From: an uncultured Eubacterium sp.
GTDB lineage: Bacteria; Bacillota; Clostridia; Lachnospirales; CAG-274
Length of the DNA: 7,210 bases
Reading direction: 5' to 3'
NCBI GenBank assembly: GCA_900543365.1
Contig: UQRG01000075.1
Coordinates: 1-7,210 of the forward strand
Shown here piece by piece: positions 1 through 6,072 of this stretch. The translations under genes and the position numbers were made by a program. The notes beneath the pieces were generated by a model. The model searched no databases. It worked only from the letters and a program-made list of their open reading frames with translations, and was not told the origin of the DNA. The first letter of the stretch is position 1. Each line of letters opens with the position of its first letter.

Positions 1-81
1 TTAATTATAAGCATATTTAACTTTTTATCTAAAATTGGATTAGTAAGTATATTTACTAAAATATATTGTAAAGGTAAATAA
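1..81 (+). CDS. 3' end of an upstream gene, likely a membrane protein of the same operon
   Basis: Frame 1 is open from the left edge to a TAA at 79-81, giving 26 residues that end in FTKIYCKGK. The tail is hydrophobic and then basic, as in many polytopic membrane proteins that finish on the cytoplasmic side. The next gene's Shine-Dalgarno site begins only a few bases after the stop, as expected for consecutive operon genes. In a polysaccharide locus this position could hold a polymerase (Wzy), an acyltransferase or another glycosyltransferase, but 26 residues do not allow a family call. The open frame could also be chance in such AT-rich DNA, though the fit of stop and downstream RBS argues against that. 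Confidence 0.6.
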   Translation, partial: LIISIFNFLSKIGLVSIFTKIYCKGK

Positions 82-84
82 GAT

Positions 85-91
85 GGAGGAG
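85..91 (+). promoter_or_regulatory. Ribosome binding site that decides the TTG start of the GT2 gene
   Basis: GGAGGAG at 85-91 is a near-perfect Shine-Dalgarno site. It sits 7 bases before TTG at 99-101. No ATG lies in frame until codon 62, beyond the first conserved part of the domain, so this site fixes the unusual TTG start. Confidence 0.8.
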
Positions 92-98
92 AACATTT

Positions 99-902
99 TT
101 GAAAGAATATAATATTAATGATTTATATGTGGTTATAGTTGTGTACAATACATCCTGTCAAGATTCCATTAGCTACAATAGAGCAAAGGATAGTAGTGTA
201 AAAATCATTGTATGTGATAATAGTACTAGTGATTATGGCAATGAAGAAATAGTAAAGAATGATGGGAATATTTATATAAATATGGGTGGTAATAATGGCT
301 TGAGTAAAGCATATAATGCAGCTATTCAAGTAATAAACAAGGATAATCGATATATTTGTTTGTTTGATGATGATACTGATATGGGTAAGAAATATTTTGA
401 TAAAGTTCTTTCTTATATAAATATGTCAAATGCAGATATTCTCTTACCGGTAGTTAAAACAAGTACTAGAATTTTATCGCCATGTCAATTTAAGAAAAAA
501 AGGTGTGTAGAGGTTAAAAATTTAGAAGAGCTAATTAATAAACCTATTTCAGCAATTAATAGTGGAATGGTTATAAAGAGTGAAATCTATAAAGATTATA
601 AATATAATGAAAATATATTTTTAGATTATTTAGATCATGATTTTATGAGAGAAATGAATAGGGTTAAAAAGAATATACTCGTTATGAATGATAATGTTTT
701 AAAACAAGATTTTTCAATGGAGTCAAATAGTCTAGAAGCTTCCTATAAGAGATTATGTATACTCAATCATGATTTAAAAGAGTATTATAAGGAAGACTAT
801 ATAATGTATCTGTATCAAATATTAGCTTATAAACTGGTAATGATAAAGAAATATAAATCATTAAAATTTGTGTTGTTAAAAAAATTTAAACAGGAGGTTT
901 GA
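99..902 (+). CDS. Family 2 glycosyltransferase, rhamnosyltransferase-like (TTG start)
   Basis: Predicted cytoplasmic GT-A glycosyltransferase of 267 residues that transfers a nucleotide-activated sugar to a lipid-linked glycan. Visible features are the N-terminal beta strand YVVIVVYNT (about 10-18), IIVCDNS (36-42), the nucleotide-proximal GGNNGLSKAYN (63-73), and the acidic cluster FDDDTD (89-94), which supplies the DxD-type metal and nucleotide-diphosphate ligand. NSGMVIK (154-160) and LDYLDHDF (175-182) match the acceptor/catalytic region of rhamnosyltransferase-type GT2 enzymes, which usually read 'SG' and then 'iDyvDxe'. There is no transmembrane segment, and the length is slightly short for the group (about 280-320). 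The gene is followed after one base by the WsaF-like gene and shares an operon with rfbD, so dTDP-rhamnose is a plausible donor. The family call is firm; the donor sugar is inferred. Codon use is extremely AT-rich (for example, 9 G+C in the 60 bases at 601-660). Confidence 0.88.
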   Translation: MKEYNINDLYVVIVVYNTSCQDSISYNRAKDSSVKIIVCDNSTSDYGNEEIVKNDGNIYINMGGNNGLSKAYNAAIQVINKDNRYICLFDDDTDMGKKYFDKVLSYINMSNADILLPVVKTSTRILSPCQFKKKRCVEVKNLEELINKPISAINSGMVIKSEIYKDYKYNENIFLDYLDHDFMREMNRVKKNILVMNDNVLKQDFSMESNSLEASYKRLCILNHDLKEYYKEDYIMYLYQILAYKLVMIKKYKSLKFVLLKKFKQEV

Positions 903-903
903 T

Positions 904-2067
904 ATGAAAAAGTATATATTGGATTTGGGTACAAAGATTATTCAAAAAACTAGATATCGAAACAATATTATAGATTATAAACCTATAATAGACAATTGTG
1001 ATTTTGATATAGTTGAGAATAATTATAATGGTGGAAAAAAAATAGGTATATTATTACCCCATCTTGTTAAATCTTCTGGTGGAGTTACGTCAATACTCAG
1101 ATTAGGAACTAATCTATCAAAATTAGGATATCAATTAACATACATATCAATGTTTAATGATAATGAAAAGGATATGGTAGAAGCCGCAAAGTTTAATTTA
1201 AGTAATTACGAAGGTGAATGTTTGCCATTAAATAAAACGAATAAAAATGATTTTGATATTATAGTAGCGACTGAGTGGCGGACGGTATATAGAATAATGG
1301 ATTTTGATGCTTATAAGATGTATTTTGTCCAAGATTTTGAACCTATATTCTTTGAGATGGGTGAACGTTATTTATTATCCAAAAAAACTTATGAGTTAGG
1401 ACTTCACATTGTCAGTTTAGGTAAATGGAATGTAGATACAGTTGTTAAAAGCTGTGATGTCAAAGGTCAAATAGATTATATTGAATTTCCGTATGAGAAA
1501 ACAGAGTATACTTTTGTTAAACGAAATTTTGAAAAAATAAAAGAAAAAAGAAAGATAAAAGTGGCTGTATATGTAAAAGAGGAATCCAAAAGATTACCAG
1601 TTATAATCCCTTTAATTTTAGACAATTTAAAAAAGAGTTTGAAATTGAAAGGCTTTGAATTAGAAATAAATTATTTTGGAAATGCTTTGCCTATATGTAT
1701 AAATAATGGAATTGAGTGTGGAAAGTTATCAAAAAAGCAACTTCATGAATTATATTGTGAATGTGATTTTGGTATGGTGGCTTCATTAACCAATATCTCA
1801 TTAGTTCCATATGAAATGATAGCAGCTGGATTACCTGTTATTGAATTTAAAGATGGGACATTTGATTATTTTTTTAGTAAAGAAACAGCAATATTATGTG
1901 ATTTGAGTTATAAGCACTTAGAAAAAGAAATACTTTATTATGTTGAAAACCCTGCTGAATTAGAGGAAATGACTATTAGAGCTAATAAGAGTATTTTATC
2001 ATTAAGTTGGGAAAAATCCGCCAATCAATTTGTTGAGATACTGGACCATGTAGACACAGTAGAATAG
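904..2067 (+). CDS. WsaF-like GT4 glycosyltransferase, probable rhamnosyltransferase
   Basis: Predicted GT-B glycosyltransferase of 387 residues. ATG 904 is preceded by AGGAGG at 892-897, which lies inside the end of the previous gene, so the two are probably translationally coupled. The N-terminal Rossmann half begins near KKIGILLPHLVKSSGGVTSI (45-64), with the glycine pair and following helix typical of GT4. YFVQDFEP (140-147) and the following GERYLLSKKTYELGLHIVSLGKW are the hallmark of the WsaF group; WsaF is the beta-1,2-rhamnosyltransferase of the Geobacillus stearothermophilus S-layer glycan. The C-terminal half carries ISLVPYEMIAAGLPVIE (298-314), the nucleotide-sugar site with the conserved glutamate (E304), and ends with the SWEKSANQF motif (368-376). 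No membrane segment is present. With rfbD two genes downstream, rhamnose transfer from dTDP-rhamnose is the best guess; linkage and acceptor cannot be read from sequence. Confidence 0.87.
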   Translation: MKKYILDLGTKIIQKTRYRNNIIDYKPIIDNCDFDIVENNYNGGKKIGILLPHLVKSSGGVTSILRLGTNLSKLGYQLTYISMFNDNEKDMVEAAKFNLSNYEGECLPLNKTNKNDFDIIVATEWRTVYRIMDFDAYKMYFVQDFEPIFFEMGERYLLSKKTYELGLHIVSLGKWNVDTVVKSCDVKGQIDYIEFPYEKTEYTFVKRNFEKIKEKRKIKVAVYVKEESKRLPVIIPLILDNLKKSLKLKGFELEINYFGNALPICINNGIECGKLSKKQLHELYCECDFGMVASLTNISLVPYEMIAAGLPVIEFKDGTFDYFFSKETAILCDLSYKHLEKEILYYVENPAELEEMTIRANKSILSLSWEKSANQFVEILDHVDTVE

Positions 2068-2076
2068 GAGAGTGAA

Positions 2077-3507
2077 ATGAATAAGGTTATAAAAAATTAT
2101 CTTTATAATTTAAGCTATCAATTATTATTAATTGTTTTACCTATTATTACAACACCATATGTTTCCCGGGTTTTAGGAGCAGAAGCAATTGGAACATATG
2201 CATATACCAATTCAATTACACAATATTTCATATTATTTGGATGTATTGGATTAAACTTATATGGTCAAAGAGAAATTGCATATCGTCAAAATAATATAGG
2301 AGAGAGAAATAGGGTTTTTTGTGAATTGGTTTTCCTTAGAACCGTTACAATTATAATTAGCTTGATTGTATTTTATATTACATTTGCTAGAGAAGGTCAA
2401 TATGCATACATATTTATTATTCAAATAATGGATATTATCGCTTCCATTTTTGATGTGTCATGGTTTTTTCAGGGAATGGAAGACTTTAAAAAGACAGTGT
2501 TAAGAAATTTTTTAGCTAGAATAGTATGCGTTAGTTTAATTTTCATGTTTGTAAAATCTAGTGCTGATTTACCATTATATGTATTGTTTTATTCTATTAC
2601 TTTACTTTTAGGTAATATATCAATGTGGTTTTATATACCTAAATATATTAAAAGGAATGATGTGAAAAATCTGAATATTCAGAGACATATAAAGCCGGCT
2701 GTGATGTTATTTTTACCACAAATTGCGAGTTCACTATATACTTTATTAGATAAAACTATGATTGGGCTTATTACTGATAATAATTCAGAGGTTGCTTATT
2801 ATGAGCAGTCACAAATTATTATTAAAACAGTCTTAACTTTATTAACATCTTTAAGTACTGCAATGATGCCAAGAATTGCTAATTTATTCGCAACGGATGA
2901 TATGGAAACGGTAAAAAATTATATGACAATGTCTATAAAATTTATTTTAATGTTCTCTTTTCCATTTGTACTAGGGATCATTGGAATAGCTCCTGGTTTT
3001 GTACCATGGTTTTATGGAAATGGATTCGAAAAAGTAATTCCTAATCTTATGCTAATTTCTCCAATAATAATTTTTATTGGGTTAAGTGCAGTTACTGGGA
3101 CACAATATTTATTAGCATTAGGGAGGCAGAGAGAGTATACATTTTCAATAATAGCTGCAGCAATTGTTAATTTGATTTTAAATCTTATTTTGATTCCTCA
3201 GTTCAGTTCTTTAGGAGCGGCTATTGCGACAAGTTTTGCTGAACTTGTTGCATTGTTAACCCAAATATGGTTTATTAGAAAGGACTTTAATATTTTTTCT
3301 ATACTAAAGCAAGGGTTTAGATACTTGGTTTTCAGTTTAATAATGTTTGTAGTTGTTTTTGGTATTTCTAATTTTTTAAGTATGTCAATTGTGAGTACAT
3401 TAATTGAAATTTTTGTGGGTGGTATCATATATTTATTATTACTTATTATTGCTAAAGATACTATTTTTAATGGAGTTAGAGCTAAATTAGCAGAGAGGAG
3501 AAAATAA
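2077..3507 (+). CDS. wzx: Wzx-type oligosaccharide flippase (MOP superfamily)
   Basis: Polytopic inner-membrane protein of 476 residues, the usual size of Wzx/RfbX flippases, with hydrophobic segments throughout (about 12-14 expected). It would move undecaprenyl-diphosphate-linked repeat units to the outer face of the membrane. The N-terminus is diagnostic: a short basic start, then LPIITTPYVSRVLGAEAIG (21-39), with GLNLYGQREIAYRQ (58-71) after the second helix and WFFQGMEDFK (129-138) in the next conserved loop. The C-terminal half contains the second six-helix bundle and LALGRQREYTFSIIAAAIVN (345-364), matching the Polysacc_synt_C region. It starts 9 bases after the upstream stop, with GGAG at 2067-2070 overlapping that stop, and ends immediately before the rfbD ATG. 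Presence of a flippase implies Wzx-dependent rather than ABC-transporter export. Family identity is clear; the substrate is not. Confidence 0.93.
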   Translation: MNKVIKNYLYNLSYQLLLIVLPIITTPYVSRVLGAEAIGTYAYTNSITQYFILFGCIGLNLYGQREIAYRQNNIGERNRVFCELVFLRTVTIIISLIVFYITFAREGQYAYIFIIQIMDIIASIFDVSWFFQGMEDFKKTVLRNFLARIVCVSLIFMFVKSSADLPLYVLFYSITLLLGNISMWFYIPKYIKRNDVKNLNIQRHIKPAVMLFLPQIASSLYTLLDKTMIGLITDNNSEVAYYEQSQIIIKTVLTLLTSLSTAMMPRIANLFATDDMETVKNYMTMSIKFILMFSFPFVLGIIGIAPGFVPWFYGNGFEKVIPNLMLISPIIIFIGLSAVTGTQYLLALGRQREYTFSIIAAAIVNLILNLILIPQFSSLGAAIATSFAELVALLTQIWFIRKDFNIFSILKQGFRYLVFSLIMFVVVFGISNFLSMSIVSTLIEIFVGGIIYLLLLIIAKDTIFNGVRAKLAERRK

Positions 3508-4350
3508 ATGAAATTATTGGTTACAGGCGTTAAAGGTCAATTAGGACATGATATTGTCAATGAATGTAATAACAGAAATATAGAAGCAGTAGGTGTCGAT
3601 GTAGAGGAAATGGATATTACAGATGCTGGAAAAGTAGCAGAAGTGATCAAGTCTGGTAATTATAATGCAGTAATTCATTGTGCTGCATGGACAGCAGTAG
3701 ATAAAGCTGAGGATGAAGTAGAATTATGTACTAAAGTAAATGTTGATGGTACAAGAAACATTGCAAATATATGTAAAGAATTAGATATTCCAATGATGTA
3801 TTTTTCAACTGATTATGTATTTGATGGTCAAGGTGAAACTGAATGGAAGGAATATGATGAAAGACATCCATTAAATGTATATGGTCAAACTAAATATGAA
3901 GGCGAACTTATTGTAGAATCGTTACCTAAGCACTTTATTGTAAGGATTGCTTGGGTATTTGGTATTAATGGAAATAACTTCATTAAAACAATGTTGCGAC
4001 TTGGTAAAGAACGTGGTGCTGTTTGTGTTGTTGACGATCAAATCGGTTCACCAACATATACATATGATTTATCTAAATTAGTTGTTGATATGATTCAAAC
4101 TGATAAATATGGAATATACCATGCTACTAATGAAGGGTTATGTTCTTGGTATGAATTTGCGTGTGAAATCTTTAAACAAGCAGGTATGAGTGTAGAAGTA
4201 ACACCAGTTGATTCTAATGCTTTTCCTGCAAAAGCCAAGAGGCCAAATAACAGTAGAATGTCTAAGGCTATGCTAGATAAAAATGGATTTGGACGTTTAC
4301 CAACATGGCAAGATGCATTGAGTAGATATTTAAAAGAAATTGATTATTAA
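3508..4350 (+). CDS. rfbD: dTDP-4-dehydrorhamnose reductase (RmlD/RfbD)
   Basis: Catalyses the NAD(P)H-dependent reduction of dTDP-4-dehydro-L-rhamnose to dTDP-L-rhamnose, the last step of the RmlABCD pathway in the cytoplasm. The 280-residue product is a full-length short-chain dehydrogenase of the extended type. It shows the Rossmann GVKGQLG (7-13, GxxGxxG), CAAWTAVDKAE (58-68), STDYVFDG (100-107) with the catalytic-triad Thr/Ser, the YxxxK pair Y125 and K129 in YGQTK, DDQIGSPTYT (176-185), and the C-terminal RPNNSRMSK (245-253) typical of RmlD. ATG follows the flippase stop with no gap, and the RBS GAGGAG lies inside the end of that gene. The other rml genes are not in the window and are probably elsewhere. 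The gene is visibly less AT-rich than the glycosyltransferases (60 G+C in 180 bases at 3841-4020). Confidence 0.96.
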   Translation: MKLLVTGVKGQLGHDIVNECNNRNIEAVGVDVEEMDITDAGKVAEVIKSGNYNAVIHCAAWTAVDKAEDEVELCTKVNVDGTRNIANICKELDIPMMYFSTDYVFDGQGETEWKEYDERHPLNVYGQTKYEGELIVESLPKHFIVRIAWVFGINGNNFIKTMLRLGKERGAVCVVDDQIGSPTYTYDLSKLVVDMIQTDKYGIYHATNEGLCSWYEFACEIFKQAGMSVEVTPVDSNAFPAKAKRPNNSRMSKAMLDKNGFGRLPTWQDALSRYLKEIDY

Positions 4351-4356
4351 TAATAT

Positions 4357-4391
4357 AAATGCTAGTATTTTAATATAATGCTAGCATTTTT
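4357..4391 (+). terminator. Hairpin with short T tract after rfbD: weak terminator or attenuator
   Basis: A 13-base-pair stem pairs 4357-4369 (AAATGCTAGTATT) with 4377-4389 (AATGCTAGCATTT), with one G-T wobble and a 7-base loop (4370-4376). It begins 7 bases after the rfbD stop. The T run is only TTTTT at 4387-4391, and three of those Ts belong to the stem, so termination is probably partial. The AGGAG site of the next gene follows at once, so read-through is probably needed to express that gene unless it has its own promoter. Confidence 0.6.
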
Positions 4392-4396
4392 AGGAG
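4392..4396 (+). promoter_or_regulatory. Ribosome binding site of the DUF2142 gene, abutting the hairpin
   Basis: AGGAG lies 6 bases before ATG 4403 and directly after the hairpin's T tract. It supports the 4403 start over the in-frame ATG at 4436, which has no comparable site. The hairpin and RBS are close enough that folding could affect ribosome access. Confidence 0.7.
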
Positions 4397-4402
4397 TAAA
4401 TA

Positions 4403-5975
4403 ATGAAACACGCTAAAATCCACCGTATTAATAATATGAATAAGAAATTAAGTGATAGTTTTATAAAGAACAATAAAACTATCACTATTACAATTATAAT
4501 AATAACTGTATTTTTTTATTTTACTACGCTATGGTCAATAGATGGCCTAATAGGGTTTAAAATTATAGTATTAGGATGTGTTATGAGTGTTCTTTTGTTA
4601 GGGGCTAAAGAAATATTACAAAAGAATAGTAGAATTGAAAAATTATTTATAATTTGTGTAATACCGATAGGCTTGATTTATACATTATTAATTCCTCCAG
4701 GGATAGTCCCAGATGAATGGGCACATATGCAAAATGAGTTTTCTTTATCTAGTCAATTGCTAGGTAAAGAAATTGATGGGAAAGTTACAATGAGAGAATC
4801 GGAATTAAATTTTCTTTCAAAACAAGTGATTAATCCAGCCAAGGGATACTATGATTTTATTTATAATAACATAATTTCAACGGATAATAGTGCGTATATT
4901 CATACAGAAATTGACTCTTTTGGAATAACTCAATTATTTGCATATTTTCCAGCTGTTTTAGGAATTACTTTTGCGAGAATATTGCATTTTGGTGTTGTGA
5001 CAACCGTTTACTTTGGGAGATTATTCAATTTTATATTTTACATACTGCTGACCTATCTATCAATAAAAAAAATACCCTTTGGGAAATTATTAATGTTCAC
5101 AATCACTATGTTGCCAATGACTTGTCAACAAATGTTTAGTTTATCTTATGATACAGTAGTTAATTCATCAGCATTTATATGTATAGCGTATGGTATGTTT
5201 TTTGTATATCAAGCAAAAGAAATTCAATTTATAGATATACTAATATATGGGTTTTCTGGATTAATTCTACTAGCAAATAAAGGCTCAGCATATGCTTTTA
5301 TATTAGTTATTCCTATTCTCGCAAAATACTTTAATCCTGGTGGAGATAGGATAGCCAAAAAGACAAAAATAGTTATTTTTTTAATAGTAGTGATATGCAT
5401 CTTGATACTAAACTATCACTCATTTACAAATAATAATCAAGTTACTGCAATTGAATCGGTTTCTAGTGCAGGAATTGTTCCGTGGGCTGGAACGCCATCA
5501 TATACGTTAAATGCAATAATTGGGGATATCCCTGCAACTTTTTCTCTATTTTTGAATACATTTCTTCAAAAAGGGATGTGGTATATCAATACTGCCATTG
5601 GAAGTGAGTTGGCTAAATATTTTAATGCCAAATTGGATAATTAATATTTGGGGAATAATATTAATTATTAGCACATTTTCTGAAAAATCAAATAATGATG
5701 TATTTACCCACGAACATAAGATACTTTATTTTTTCATTGCTGTGACAATAATTTTAATTGTAATGCTAGCTATGGCATTAGCTTGGACACCAAATGGGTA
5801 TAGTACGATTGAAGGTGTGCAAGGGAGATATTTTATACCGATTATTTTTTTATTACTAATCTGTTTTCAAAATAGTAAACTATACATGAACGAACGTATT
5901 ACTAAAGTTGTATTAATGATTATTGTTATTTTACCTATTCTTACTATAGGGAATTTAATATTACTAGTATTGTAG
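4403..5975 (+). pseudogene. DUF2142-type polytopic membrane protein, frameshifted near residue 402
   Basis: The first reading frame encodes 413 residues (4403-5644), and the rest of the same protein continues in another frame to the TAG at 5973-5975. The intact form would be about 525 residues. Family signs in the first part are many hydrophobic helices, PPGIVPDEWAH (98-108, with an acidic DE pair and a histidine after the early helices), and QQMFSLSYDTVVN (242-254). The remainder carries SWLNILMPNW at 5607-5636 and GVQGRYFIP at 5814-5840, both expected in the C-terminal region of DUF2142 proteins. DUF2142 resembles GT-C membrane glycosyltransferases and is common in surface polysaccharide loci, so a role on lipid-linked glycan at the outer face is plausible but inferred. 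The last real residues of the first frame are near IGSE (399-402), and the final 10 or so look random. The result is a loss of about 120 C-terminal residues, unless the shift is a sequencing error or programmed slippage. Confidence 0.8.
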
Positions 5976-6012
5976 ATTGAAATAATAGTGATTATTTCAA
6001 TCTTTTTCTTTT
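5974..6012 (+). terminator. Strong rho-independent terminator
   Basis: A perfect 13-base-pair stem pairs 5974-5986 (AGATTGAAATAAT) with 5991-6003 (ATTATTTCAATCT), closed by the four-base loop AGTG. TTTTT (6003-6007), C and TTTT (6009-6012) follow. The left arm begins inside the TAG stop of the DUF2142 remainder, so termination comes right at the gene's end. This separates the DUF2142 unit from the phosphotransferase gene. The stem is AT-rich but long and perfect. Confidence 0.88.
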
Positions 6013-6042
6013 GTTTATTATTAGAGCTAGATATGATAAAAT
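6011..6042 (+). promoter_or_regulatory. Putative sigma-A-type promoter for the phosphotransferase gene
   Basis: After the terminator, TATGATAAAAT (6032-6042) offers an extended -10 of the form TGnTAAAAT (TG at 6034-6035, TAAAAT at 6037-6042) or an alternative TATGAT at 6032-6037. The best -35 is TTGTTT at 6011-6016, with a spacer of 20 bases to the first choice and 15 to the second. Neither spacer is ideal, so the extended -10 may carry most of the activity. The position between a strong terminator and the next start supports the call. Confidence 0.55.
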
Positions 6043-6057
6043 AGAAAGGAATTATTT

Positions 6058-6072
6058 ATGAGGTACATATGA
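6058..6072 (+). CDS. Possible four-codon leader ORF (MRYI) coupled to the downstream gene
   Basis: ATG 6058 has a good RBS, AAAGGA at 6045-6050, 7 bases upstream, and reads M-R-Y-I before TGA at 6070-6072. The stop overlaps the ATG of the next gene (6069-6071) as ATGA, the classic coupling arrangement. If transcription starts 7 bases after TAAAAT, near 6049, the AAAGGA would be cut off and only GAGG (6060-6063) would serve the main gene. Whether the mini-ORF is translated therefore depends on the true start site. Confidence 0.3.
   Translation: MRYI

Noticed and set aside
1..98. Promoter for the GT2 gene in the first 98 bases
   Set aside because: AT-rich hexamers occur everywhere here, and the stretch reads as the coding end of an upstream gene with a close RBS, so an internal operon position is more likely.
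123..329. Open frame of 68 codons on the minus strand inside the GT2 gene
   Set aside because: It is antisense to a well-supported glycosyltransferase, has no RBS evidence or family motif, and its composition is what AT-rich antisense DNA gives.
3198..3428. Open frame of 76 codons on the minus strand inside the flippase gene
   Set aside because: It is a shadow of the flippase's C-terminal helices, with no recognisable domain or start signal.
5609..5625. Programmed ribosomal frameshift in the DUF2142 gene
   Set aside because: I see no classical slippery heptamer, no strong downstream structure, and no known use of frameshifting in this family. A deletion or sequencing error is simpler.
5598..5975. 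A separate 125-residue gene starting at TTG 5598
   Set aside because: There is no Shine-Dalgarno site at usable spacing, and its content (SWLNI, GVQGRYFIP) is the missing C-terminus of the DUF2142 protein. It was merged into the broken gene.
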